Origin: Deltaproteobacteria bacterium
GTDB lineage: Bacteria; Myxococcota_A; Polyangia; DRWM01; JAAZOP01
Reading direction: 5' to 3'
NCBI GenBank assembly: GCA_016218765.1
Contig: JACRCZ010000141.1
Location: 1-64,000 of the forward strand
DNA: 64,000 nt
Positions 1 through 9,836 of the stretch are shown here, one piece after another. The stretch's first letter is position 1. Each line of letters begins with the position of its first letter. The translations under genes and the position numbers were made by a program. Under the pieces are notes generated by a model. It was given only the letters and a program-made list of their open reading frames with translations. It was not told the DNA's origin and did no database searches.

Positions 1-897
<897 letters not shown>

Positions 898-898
898 A

Positions 899-921
899 GG
901 GGGGCGACAGATTCGCCCCCC
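899..921 (+). terminator. Hairpin just after groEL stop (GGGGGGCGA-CAGAT-TCGCCCCCC)
   Basis: Perfect 9-bp inverted repeat with 5-nt loop directly after the TAG; no clear U-tract. Confidence 0.6.
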
Positions 922-1208
922 ATCGGCCCGCGGGCGCAGCCCGCGCGCCGATTCCCCCCACTTCGGCGCTGGCCCGCTCGCGGCGCGCGCGCAGGGAACC
1001 GGGCCGCGCACCGCGACCGACGTCTCGCCTTCCGTCAGCAAGGCTTGAGATCACCCGCCAGGTCGGCGCGCGCACCTCGCGGGCGCCCGGCGCCGACCGG
1101 CGCTCCGCGCCCAACAAGGGCGACGGCTGGGTTCCTCCTCCTGTTTGCCGAGTTTTTTCAGCCGGCACCCCGCGATCCGTCGTCCAATGGGATCCGCGGA
1201 GGTGACCC

Positions 1209-3491
1209 ATGGGTTCTCACAGCATCACGCAACGACACGGGCGCGGCGAAGCGACCGCCAGAGACGCAGCCCTCCAGGGGAGTCCATACTCGGCACCACT
1301 CCTCCCCGGCGGCGTTCCGGCCGCCCCGCGGCTCGTGCAGTGGATGGCCACCGCCCGCTGTCCCCTCTCCTGCCCGCACTGCCTCGCCGACGCCGGCCCG
1401 ACCGCCGACCGCCGGCCGCCGACCGCCGCGCCCGAATTGGGCACCGACGAGGCGCTCGGGCTTGTCGACCAGGTCGCGAAGCTCGGCGCGTCCGAGTTCC
1501 TCGTCACCGGCGGCGAGCCGCTCGCGCGCCCCGATCTGCCGGTCGTGATCGAGCACATGGGCCGGGCTGCGCTGCGCTGGTCGCTGAACACCTCGGCCGA
1601 GCCGTACGGCGCGGTGCGCGCGGCGCTCGAGCGGCATCCGCCGGCGTTCGTCGCCGTCAGCGTCGATGGGCCGCCCGGGGTCCACGACGCTTTTCGCGGA
1701 CGGTGCGGAGCGTTGGAAGAGTCGTTGCGGGCGATCGAGTTCTTTGCGGGGCTCGGGTCCGTCGTGGCCGCGGGGACGACGGTCACGCGGCGCAACTTCG
1801 GCGCCCTGCCCGACACGCTCGCGCTGGTCGCGCGCACGCGCGCCGCGCACTGGGGCCTCCACCTCCTGGTGCCGGAGGGTCGGGCGAGCCGGCGCCCCGA
1901 GCTGTTCCTCCGCCGTCCCGAGCTGCGCCGGCTGCTGCGCTTCGTGGCCGACAAGCGCCGGCACTACCCCGTCGTGATGGCCGACGAGCTGGGCTGGTGC
2001 GGCGACTGGGAGCCGCTCCTGCGCGACGCGCCGTGGCGCTGCGGCGCCGGACGCGAGCAGTGCGTCGTCCTGCCCGACGGCGAGGTGGTGCCGTGCACCA
2101 CGATCGACCGATCGGAGAGCGCCGGCAACGTGCGGGCGCTTTCCCTGGCCGGAATCTGGCGCGACGGGTTCCCGGAGCTGCGCGAGGGACGAGTCGCCGG
2201 GGCGTGCCGCCGCTGCGAGCATCTTCCGTCCTGCGGCGGCGGGTGCTGGCTGCTGCGTCGCCGCGGCCGAGGGTGTCAGCGCGTGGTGTGGGAGACCCCG
2301 CGCACGAGCGCCTGGTCCCGCGCGGTCTCGGTCGTCCTGGCCGCGAGCCTCGCGGCGTCCGGCGCGTCATCCGACGAGTCGGCCGTGCCCGAGGATCCCG
2401 CCGAGGCCGTGACCAGCGAGACCGGCGCGGGACTCGAGGCCGCCCTCGTCGTGTGGAACACCCGGGGACTCCCGCCTTCCGGGTTCCACGATCGCTGGGG
2501 CGGCCTGCCCGGAGACGGCGGAGCGTCCGTGCCCGACGACGGAGCCGTCGAAATCGTGCCGCCCCCGGAAATGGCCGACGACCCCGGCTGGCGCTTCTTC
2601 CAGGATGTCGCGGCCGGCCGACTCCCGCGCGGACTGGAGTCCTGCGCCGCGGCCATTCGCGACGCGCTGGAGACCCGCGAGCGCTCGCTCGCCTTCTCCG
2701 CCCTGCTCTTCCGCTCGCTCGCCGAGTGCACCCTCGACGACCGGGCGCCGCACCGCCGCACCGCCGACGAGCGTCGGGCGCTGCGCGAGGCGCTCGCGAA
2801 GCTCGACGCGCGGACCGAGGCATGGCGCCGGGCGATCTACACCGAGCGACTGGACCCCTACCTGGCACGCGGCCGCGAGTTCACCTACTACCGCTTCGAG
2901 ATGTCCAAGGCCCTCATCCCGCCGCCGAACTGGCTGCACCTGACGCGCGACGTGGCCCTCGAGCGCTGGGGAAGTGCGGAACAGGCCGCCGCGGACGATT
3001 GGCTCGAATCCCATTCCTGGGCCGATCAGCTCGTCCTGACCGTCACGGCGGAGAGCGGGACGATCGACATCGCCGGCTCTGCCGCGGCCGGGGAAGGTGG
3101 AGCGACGAGCCTCGCGGCGACCGGCGTGCTGGTCGCGCGGGTAGACGCGGCGACGGGCGCGGAGGAAGGCGGGGACGCGGGTGGTGGGGACGACGACGGC
3201 AACGGGGGCGCCAGCGCCCACGACGTCTCGTGCACGGTGACCTCGGCAGCGGGCGACGCCTGGCCGGTCGTCCTCCCGGCCGGCGTCGAGCTGACCTGGG
3301 CCGACGTCGTGCGTCTGGTCTACGAGCAGAACCGCGAGGCGCTGGACGAGCGCGCGACCGCCATCGTGGAGAACGGCTGGAGCTGGGAGGACGACGCCTC
3401 GACTCCCGACCCGCTGCTCTGGCCCGCGCTTCGGGCCCACGGCAACGACCCCGAGGTCGCGCCGTGGATCGTCGATCTTTGGATGTTCTAG
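1209..3491 (+). CDS. Radical SAM/SPASM protein with hydrophobic segment and about 380-aa C-terminal extension
   Basis: CPLSCPHC (CxxxCxxC), TGGEPL, SPASM-type pattern CGAGREQCVVLPDGEVVPC...CRRCEHLPSCGGGC; then AVSVVLAASLAASG and a long C-terminal region. Confidence 0.85.
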   Translation: MGSHSITQRHGRGEATARDAALQGSPYSAPLLPGGVPAAPRLVQWMATARCPLSCPHCLADAGPTADRRPPTAAPELGTDEALGLVDQVAKLGASEFLVTGGEPLARPDLPVVIEHMGRAALRWSLNTSAEPYGAVRAALERHPPAFVAVSVDGPPGVHDAFRGRCGALEESLRAIEFFAGLGSVVAAGTTVTRRNFGALPDTLALVARTRAAHWGLHLLVPEGRASRRPELFLRRPELRRLLRFVADKRRHYPVVMADELGWCGDWEPLLRDAPWRCGAGREQCVVLPDGEVVPCTTIDRSESAGNVRALSLAGIWRDGFPELREGRVAGACRRCEHLPSCGGGCWLLRRRGRGCQRVVWETPRTSAWSRAVSVVLAASLAASGASSDESAVPEDPAEAVTSETGAGLEAALVVWNTRGLPPSGFHDRWGGLPGDGGASVPDDGAVEIVPPPEMADDPGWRFFQDVAAGRLPRGLESCAAAIRDALETRERSLAFSALLFRSLAECTLDDRAPHRRTADERRALREALAKLDARTEAWRRAIYTERLDPYLARGREFTYYRFEMSKALIPPPNWLHLTRDVALERWGSAEQAAADDWLESHSWADQLVLTVTAESGTIDIAGSAAAGEGGATSLAATGVLVARVDAATGAEEGGDAGGGDDDGNGGASAHDVSCTVTSAAGDAWPVVLPAGVELTWADVVRLVYEQNREALDERATAIVENGWSWEDDASTPDPLLWPALRAHGNDPEVAPWIVDLWMF

Positions 3492-3498
3492 AAGGGAG

Positions 3499-4707
3499 CT
3501 ACTTCACGTCGACCTTGAGGACCACGGCGGCGCCGGTGTCGCCGGCGGCGCACCCGTCGAAGAGGCCGTAGCCGCCGCCCTTCATCGCCAGCTCCTCGAT
3601 CAGCTCGACGATGAGGCGCAGGCCCGTGGGGCCCTGGGGGTGGCCGTACACGAGCGACGAGCCGAAGTTGTTCATCTGGTCGGGCTTGAGGCCGAACTCG
3701 CGGCAGAACAGGACGTCGTTCACCGCGAACGGGTTGTGCGTCTTGATCGCCTTGCAGTCCTTGATGCCGATGCCGGCACGCTCCAGCGCCTGCTTCGCCG
3801 CCGGGATGATCGCCTCGGCCATGAAGCCCTTGCGCACGCGGCCCTGGCCGTACGAGAGGATCTGCACCGTGACGTTCTTGTCGCGCGACAGCTCGGCGGC
3901 CTTCTCCCGGGTCGTGACGAGGATGCCGGCGTTGCCGTCGGCGGGGAAGGTCTGCGTGCCGAAGCTCACCGTCCCGTCGGGCTTGACCGGCTTGAGCGCC
4001 GCCAGACCTTCGGGGGTGCTCGACCGCACGCCCTCGTCGGCCTTGACCGTCGCCAGCACCTTGCGGCCGCTCGGGTCCTTCACCTCGACCGGCAGCAGCA
4101 TGTAGCGCTTCTGGAACGCCTGGTCGTTGGCGGTCGCGTCGCGGTACTGCTTCTCGCGCAGAAGCGTCAGCTCGTCCTGCTCGCCCTTGGCCACCTTGTA
4201 CTCGCGGGCGCAGTTCTCGGCGGTGTCGATCATCGCGTTCTTCGCGAAGGGGTCGTGGCCGAAGTTGTCGAGGACCCAGTCCTCCTTCTCACCGGTGCCC
4301 CCGGGTCCCATGGGATTGGGGAACAGGATGTGGGGGCCGTTGGAACAGCGGTCGGCGGTGACGACGAGGGCGACGCGCGACGCCCCGGATTCGACCTCGT
4401 TGGCGGCGGTCTGCACGCACTTGGCGCTCGTGGCGCACGCCTGGCCGATCATCGGCCCGGTGATGCCCGGGGCGCCGATCAGGCCCGCCACCCACGGGGC
4501 ACCGTAGAAGGCCGACTTCTGCGGCACGGTCCAGCCCAGGACGATGGTCTCCAGCGCCTCGAGCGGGACCTTGCGGTCGGCCAGCGCGCGCTGAGCACAC
4601 TCGGCGGCGAACTTCAGCGAGTGCAGGTTGGCGAAGCTCCCCTGCCAACGGCAGAACGGAGTCGACCAGTAGCAACCGAACGGAACGAACGCCTTCTGCA
4701 GGGTCAT
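3499..4707 (-). CDS. Thiolase family protein (acetyl-CoA acetyltransferase-like)
   Basis: GQACATSAKC nucleophile region, NPFAVNDV, GHPQGPTGLR and CAAGDTGAAVVLK motifs; RBS-like aaggaggtcc upstream. Confidence 0.88.
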   Translation of the reverse strand: MTLQKAFVPFGCYWSTPFCRWQGSFANLHSLKFAAECAQRALADRKVPLEALETIVLGWTVPQKSAFYGAPWVAGLIGAPGITGPMIGQACATSAKCVQTAANEVESGASRVALVVTADRCSNGPHILFPNPMGPGGTGEKEDWVLDNFGHDPFAKNAMIDTAENCAREYKVAKGEQDELTLLREKQYRDATANDQAFQKRYMLLPVEVKDPSGRKVLATVKADEGVRSSTPEGLAALKPVKPDGTVSFGTQTFPADGNAGILVTTREKAAELSRDKNVTVQILSYGQGRVRKGFMAEAIIPAAKQALERAGIGIKDCKAIKTHNPFAVNDVLFCREFGLKPDQMNNFGSSLVYGHPQGPTGLRLIVELIEELAMKGGGYGLFDGCAAGDTGAAVVLKVDVK

Positions 4708-4834
4708 GCGGGACCTCCTTCCGCTCCAGGCGTGTTAGCCGCCATCGCGCGGGGAGTCAACCGGGGCAATTGGAGAAGTTGGACGATCGGAGGAGTTGGT
4801 CGAACGTGAGGAGTGGGTTGATCGGAGGAGTGGG

Positions 4835-6478
4835 TCAGCCGCCGGGGTTGAACGCGATGCGGGGGAGCGGGGCGAGCTGGCCCTGCTTGGCGGGGTCCAT
4901 GCGGTAGGAGCGGCGGGTGAACTGCGGCTGCTGGCCGATGTCGTGGCGCAGCTTGAATTGCGTGTAGCGGATCGCCGCGGAGACCACGAGCGACGAGACG
5001 CGCTCGGACGCGGTCATCGGGCCGGTGGCGGCCGCGATGCGGTCCTGGAGCCCGCGCAGCCAGGCCGCGGTGGCCGCGTTGACGTGCCGGCGACCACCCG
5101 GCAGCAGGGCCATGGCGCGGTGGGCCTGCCGCCCGTAGCGCTCGGCCTTCGCACGCACGCGCTCGACCGCGTGGCCCCGCAGCGAGGAATAGCCGGCCAG
5201 CCAATCGTCGACCACCCGGAAGACGGACGGCCCCAGCCGGGCGAACTCCTCGCGGTAGAGACCGCGCTGGATCGCGGACATCTCGTCCCGCCCGATGTGC
5301 GGGTGGCGGAAGCCGAGCGAGAACCCGTCGTGGAGGCTGTGGTTGTTCATGACCTCGGGGTCGATCCGCCCCTCCGCCGCCAGCCGCGCGTAGAGCGGCG
5401 TCCCGTGCGCGGGTCCGTAGATCAGGAACTGACACATCGACGGCCGCAGCGACAACAGCTCCTCGTACTCCTCGCGGATGATCTCCGGCGTCTGGTAGTC
5501 GAAGCCGATGATCATCGAGGCCAGGACGCTGATGCCGTGCGCGTGCAGGTCGGCGAAAAGGTCGCGGTACGAGCGCCCCTGCATCTTCGAGAAACCCGCG
5601 CGGCGGCCCTCGAAGCCGACCCAGATCCAATCGATGCCCATCTCGACCAGCTCGTCCGCCGTGTACTGCGACAGGCCCTTCACGCTGCCGAACACGCTGA
5701 TCGACAGCGGCGGCAGGTCCGACCGGCGGATCGCCTCGAGGAAGCCGCGGCCGCGCGACTCGTCGAGCAGGAAGTCCTCGTCGTTGATCCAGATGCTGTC
5801 CAGCCCGGGGATTTCCCGGCGCAGGCGCTCGATCGCCTCCAGGATCGCCGGCCCGTCGGGCAGGAGCCGTACGTGCTTCTTGCCGAAGTAGTGCGAGGTC
5901 GCGCAGAAATCGCAGCCGTTGGGGCAGCCCAGGCCCGCAATGACGTAGCCCGTGCGGTTCAGCACCGGCAGCGAGAACAACGTCGACTGCTGCGTGATCA
6001 GCGGCTGCCGGATCGGCACGTCCGTCCGCTCCCCCAACAGCCGGCGCATGAACTCGACCCCCTCGCCCCGACACACGTAGTCCGCGTACGGCGCGATCTC
6101 GTCCCCCAGCGCCGTGCCGTAGCCGCCGAGGATGATCTTCGTCTTCGGCGCGACCTCGCGCACCGCCTGGACCATCGGAATCATCTTGTGCAAGGTCGGC
6201 GAGACGAACGCGATCCCCACGTAGTCGTACCCCTTCTTCACCTCGGCCACGAACTGACGCATCGTCGGGTAGTGCAAGGTCGTAGTCGGAATGTTGAGGT
6301 TCTCGGCGATGAAATCGATCCCCCATTGCGTCGTCGTCGCCCGCGTGCGGAACGCCCCCTGCGCCCACATGATCTGATGCGTGCCCTCGTACGACACGCC
6401 GAACCCGTCGCCGTGCTCCGGCCCGAACGGGCGGCAGACGCTGGAGAGGAGCAGTTTACGGCCGATGGTCTTCTTCAT
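4835..6478 (-). CDS. B12-binding-type radical SAM protein
   Basis: CPNGCDFC cluster motif; N-terminal Rossmann-like ILGGYGTALGDEIAPYADYVCRGEGVEF; start MKKTIGRKLLLSS. The longer ORF to 7615 is antisense read-through over gluQ. Confidence 0.88.
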   Translation of the reverse strand: MKKTIGRKLLLSSVCRPFGPEHGDGFGVSYEGTHQIMWAQGAFRTRATTTQWGIDFIAENLNIPTTTLHYPTMRQFVAEVKKGYDYVGIAFVSPTLHKMIPMVQAVREVAPKTKIILGGYGTALGDEIAPYADYVCRGEGVEFMRRLLGERTDVPIRQPLITQQSTLFSLPVLNRTGYVIAGLGCPNGCDFCATSHYFGKKHVRLLPDGPAILEAIERLRREIPGLDSIWINDEDFLLDESRGRGFLEAIRRSDLPPLSISVFGSVKGLSQYTADELVEMGIDWIWVGFEGRRAGFSKMQGRSYRDLFADLHAHGISVLASMIIGFDYQTPEIIREEYEELLSLRPSMCQFLIYGPAHGTPLYARLAAEGRIDPEVMNNHSLHDGFSLGFRHPHIGRDEMSAIQRGLYREEFARLGPSVFRVVDDWLAGYSSLRGHAVERVRAKAERYGRQAHRAMALLPGGRRHVNAATAAWLRGLQDRIAAATGPMTASERVSSLVVSAAIRYTQFKLRHDIGQQPQFTRRSYRMDPAKQGQLAPLPRIAFNPGG

Positions 6479-6685
6479 AGAGCCCCGTCCTCCGGTCGCG
6501 CGGGAAGTTGTCGGTGTTGTACCGGCACGCAGGAACTCGCCGCCGGTGCTCCACGATGAGCGCCGGCCCGTCACGGATTCGTCATCGCGGCGGGGAAATC
6601 GTGACCTGCGGCGGGCGAATTGACCCCCTACGAACTTGCGCCGCATCGTACTAGCCTCTCCGCGACGGAGGCGCACGACCCGCTC

Positions 6686-7621
6686 ATGACCGCTCCCACC
6701 ACACGATTCGCTCCCAGCCCCACCGGTCGCCTGCACCTCGGGCACGCGGCGTCGGCCCGGCACGGATTCGAGGCGGCGCGGCAGGCGGGAGGACGGTTCC
6801 TGCTGCGCATCGAGGAAATCGATGGCACAAGGTGTCGAAGGGAACACGAGGACGGGATCCTCGATGATCTGCGATTCCTCGGACTGTCGTGGGATGGGGA
6901 GGTGCGGCGGCAGTCGGAACACCTGGACGACTACGAGCGCGCGGTGGAGCGGCTGCGGGAGATGGAGCTTCTGTACCCGTGCTTCTGCACGCGCGCCGAC
7001 ATCGCGGCGGAGATCGCACGCGCCGCATGCGCCCCCCACGACTTGCCCGTTCCCGGGCCGCTCGCGGGCCCGTGCGGGCCCCTCTATCCCGGCACCTGCC
7101 GCCGGATGGCGCGGGAAGACGCGGAGCGGCGGATCGCGAGCGGGGCAGGCTACGGGCTGCGGCTGGACGTCGAGCGCTCGGCGAGGCTGGCCGAGCAGCG
7201 CAACGGCGGACCGCTCTTCTGGCACGACCGGGGAGCAGGGCGGATCGAGGCGACCCCGCGAGCGCTCGGCGACGTGGTGCTGGCGCGCAAGGAGATCCCG
7301 ACCAGCTATCACCTCGCCGTCAGCGTCGACGACCATCTGCAGGGTGTGACGCTGGTCACGCGCGGGACGGACCTGTTCCACGCGACCCACATCCACCGCC
7401 TGTTGCAGGCGTTGCTGGGGTTGGATGTGCCGGAATACGACCACCATCCTCTGGTGCTCGACGATCGGGGGGAACGGCTCGCGAAGCGGCGTCACGCCCC
7501 GACGATCCGGTCGCTCCGCGACGAAGGGCGGACGGCGGCGGAGATCTGGCGGATGGCCGGCTGGCCGCCGGTGGGGGAGACGCGGAGTGGGGAAGCAGAA
7601 ACCACAGATGGACACAGATGA
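6686..7621 (+). CDS. gluQ: Glutamyl-Q tRNA(Asp) synthetase
   Basis: RFAPSPTGRLHLGHAAS (HIGH motif), RIEEIDGTRCR, YPCFCTR...YPGTC zinc-site pattern, ERLAKRRHAPTIRSLR; short, no anticodon-binding domain. Confidence 0.9.
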   Translation: MTAPTTRFAPSPTGRLHLGHAASARHGFEAARQAGGRFLLRIEEIDGTRCRREHEDGILDDLRFLGLSWDGEVRRQSEHLDDYERAVERLREMELLYPCFCTRADIAAEIARAACAPHDLPVPGPLAGPCGPLYPGTCRRMAREDAERRIASGAGYGLRLDVERSARLAEQRNGGPLFWHDRGAGRIEATPRALGDVVLARKEIPTSYHLAVSVDDHLQGVTLVTRGTDLFHATHIHRLLQALLGLDVPEYDHHPLVLDDRGERLAKRRHAPTIRSLRDEGRTAAEIWRMAGWPPVGETRSGEAETTDGHR

Positions 7622-7631
7622 GCACAGATAG
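7599..7631 (+). repeat. Dispersed repeat family A copy (aaCCACAGATGGACACAGATGAGCACAGATagg)
   Basis: 10-bp period words; homologous copies at 29849-29912, 44466-44499, 55361-55392, 55419-55440, 56742-56767 and 56791-56822. Confidence 0.85.
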
Positions 7632-8349
7632 GAGAGATGCGGAGCGGCGATCCGGACTTCGGGCGATGTTCGCGGGTGTACCGGGAAGCTACGACCTGCT
7701 GAACCGAGTGTTCACGTTCGGGTTCGACCAGCGGTGGCGGCGATGCGCCGTGGAAGAATGCCTGTTCGATCGGCCGCGACGGGTTCTCGATCTTTGTTCG
7801 GGGACGGGGGATCTGGCGGTGATGCTGTCCGGGAGCGCCGATCCCGGCGCCAGCGTCGTGGCTGCGGACTTCTCGGAGCCGATGCTGGCGGTCGCGCGGG
7901 CCAAGGCCGAGTCGGCGGGGGTGGCGGGGCGGATCGAGTTCCGGGTCGCGGACGCCGCGGCGCTGCCGTTCGCGGACGGCGAGTTCGACGCGGCGGGAAT
8001 CGCGTTCGGGTTTCGCAACCTGACGTGGAAGAACCCCGGTCGGGAGAAGCACCTGGCGGAGGTCCGGCGGGTGCTGGCGCACGGGGCGCGGTTCGTGGTG
8101 GTGGAGACGAGCCGTCCGCCATTCTCCGCGCTGCGAACCGGGTTCGACGCCTGGATGGCGGCGGCGGTCGCTCCGCTGGGGGGTCTGATCTCCGGACAGG
8201 GCGGCGCGTACCGTTACCTGGCCCGTTCGGCGCGCGGCTTCTACCGTGCGGACGAGGTCGACGCGCTGCTCCTGGGCGCAGGGTTCCGCACGGTTCAGCA
8301 CCGGCTCTTCCTGGGCGGTGTCGCCGCGCTGCACGTCGCGGTGAGGTGA
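7618..8349 (+). CDS. ubiE: UbiE/MenG-type ubiquinone/menaquinone methyltransferase
   Basis: MFAGVPGSYDLLNRVFTFGFDQRWRR, LDLCSGTGDLAVML, AFGFRNLTW; overlaps gluQ stop by ATGA. Confidence 0.9.
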   Translation: MSTDRRDAERRSGLRAMFAGVPGSYDLLNRVFTFGFDQRWRRCAVEECLFDRPRRVLDLCSGTGDLAVMLSGSADPGASVVAADFSEPMLAVARAKAESAGVAGRIEFRVADAAALPFADGEFDAAGIAFGFRNLTWKNPGREKHLAEVRRVLAHGARFVVVETSRPPFSALRTGFDAWMAAAVAPLGGLISGQGGAYRYLARSARGFYRADEVDALLLGAGFRTVQHRLFLGGVAALHVAVR

Positions 8350-8376
8350 GACGGGAACGGATCCTTGGGCAGGGGG

Positions 8377-8880
8377 CTAGTGGCAGACGCTGCAGGCCGG
8401 TCCTAGACCGCCGCTGTTGCCGGGGCCGTGGCAGGTCTCGCAGGACGAGCTGGATCCGGAACGGTGGCTGTAGCCGCCGCGGACGGACGTGTGGTCGCTG
8501 TTGTCATGACAGTCGTAGCAGCTCGGGCCGACGCCGCCGGTCAGATCGGCGCCGTGGCAGGAGGTGCAGTTCGCCAAGGGATCCTCCTTGCCGGGACGGT
8601 GCATGACGCCGCTCATGTCCTCGGTGTGGCCGGGCGGATAGACCGCATCCTCGACGACTTCGCCGCCGCCGTCCGCCTCGGGCTCCACTTCGCCCACGCC
8701 GTCCGCCTCCTCGACGGTCTCCGCCGACGACTCGGCCTCCAGCTCGGCATCCGCCTCCACGCCGCCCTCGGTTGAGACGTCGCTGCCGTCGACCGGCTCG
8801 CTGTCGTCGCTCCCGCCGCCGCAAGCCGACGGGATCACAAGGAACAGGCCGGCGCACAGCACCACCAGGGTCCTCGTCAT
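8377..8880 (-). CDS. Tetraheme c-type cytochrome-like lipoprotein
   Basis: MTRTLVVLCAGLFLVIPSACGGG lipobox, acidic linker, four CxxCH motifs (CTSCH, CYDCH, CETCH, CSVCH) in the last ~60 aa. Confidence 0.8.
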   Translation of the reverse strand: MTRTLVVLCAGLFLVIPSACGGGSDDSEPVDGSDVSTEGGVEADAELEAESSAETVEEADGVGEVEPEADGGGEVVEDAVYPPGHTEDMSGVMHRPGKEDPLANCTSCHGADLTGGVGPSCYDCHDNSDHTSVRGGYSHRSGSSSSCETCHGPGNSGGLGPACSVCH

Positions 8881-9116
8881 TCGAAGCGGAACTCCCTTGG
8901 CGCCTCGGCCTCCCCGGCTCCACCATGGAACCGCTGGGCGCCACCCCCCGGAAGCGGCCGAACGGCCGCACAGGGAAGAATAGCAGCCCGAATCGGGCTG
9001 GGCCATGACATTTTGTCGGACTCCGCGTCCGGATGGCCGCTGCGCACGACCATCCTCCGAGTGCAGCGACGACAGCTCTGTACCGACGACCTGCCTCGGA
9101 GCTACTGTGACCGGCC

Positions 9117-9536
9117 ATGATTGCACGACAGGAGATCGAGCTGCGCGGAACGAGCGAGACGGATGTCGCGGACGTCACGAAACGCGTGGCGCAACTGGTG
9201 GAGAAGTCCGGCGTGCAGGAGGGGCTGTGCGTCGTGTTCGTCCCCGGCTCGACGGCGGCCGTGACCACGATCGAGTACGAGCCCGGAGTGGTGGAAGACC
9301 TCAAACGGGCGATCGAGAAGCTCGCGCCGCGCGGAGAGCGCTACGCGCACGACTCGGCGTGGGGCGACGGCAACGGCTACGCCCACGTGCGCGCCGCGAT
9401 GGTCGGCCCGTCCCTGGCGGTGCCCATCGCCGAAGGCCACCTCGTCCTGGGCACGTGGCAGCAGCTCGTCGTGCTGGACTTCGACAGCCGGCCCCGGCGC
9501 CGCCGCGTCGTCGTGCAGATCTCGGGCGAGAGCTGA
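9117..9536 (+). CDS. yjbQ: YjbQ/UPF0047 family protein
   Basis: 139 aa; VVFVPGSTAAVTTIEYEPGVVEDL, GNGYAHVRAAMVGPSLAVPIAEGHLVLGTWQQLVVLDFD family signature. Confidence 0.92.
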   Translation: MIARQEIELRGTSETDVADVTKRVAQLVEKSGVQEGLCVVFVPGSTAAVTTIEYEPGVVEDLKRAIEKLAPRGERYAHDSAWGDGNGYAHVRAAMVGPSLAVPIAEGHLVLGTWQQLVVLDFDSRPRRRRVVVQISGES

Positions 9537-9549
9537 GCGACCGGCCACC

Positions 9550-9768
9550 GTGCCGTGGACGGCGGATCTGGTCGCGCACGCAGCATGGCGCTGGGGCGTG
9601 CCGCTCGCCGGGGCCCTGCTCCTGGCCGGCAGCCTCCTCCTTCGCCCGCACCGCACGCTGTTGTTCGCGGGTCTTGCCGCGGTTCTGCTCCTGCTGCTGA
9701 TTCTGACCTACACCTGGGCCATGGCGCCGCTCACGGCGGTCTCCGACGCGGTCCGCTCCGAGCCCTGA
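9550..9768 (+). CDS. Small two-TM membrane protein
   Basis: 72 aa, GTG start, two hydrophobic segments; follows yjbQ on the same strand. Confidence 0.45.
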   Translation: MPWTADLVAHAAWRWGVPLAGALLLAGSLLLRPHRTLLFAGLAAVLLLLLILTYTWAMAPLTAVSDAVRSEP

Positions 9769-9811
9769 CGGTCCGGCGAGCGCCCCGAGCGGACGGCGCC
9801 TGGGGTGTGCC

Positions 9812-9836
9812 ACCGGCGGCGAAATTCACCGCCGGT
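9812..9836. terminator. Hairpin ACCGGCGG-CGAAATTCA-CCGCCGGT between convergent genes
   Basis: Perfect 8-bp arms spanning the stop of the ATPase gene. Confidence 0.4.

Noticed and set aside
4835-7615. 926-aa extended minus-strand ORF
   Set aside because: Upstream part is antisense to gluQ; homology-like sequence begins at MKKTIGRKLL (6478).
7599-7631. Family A as an insertion sequence end
   Set aside because: No transposase, terminal inverted repeat or target duplication visible at any copy.
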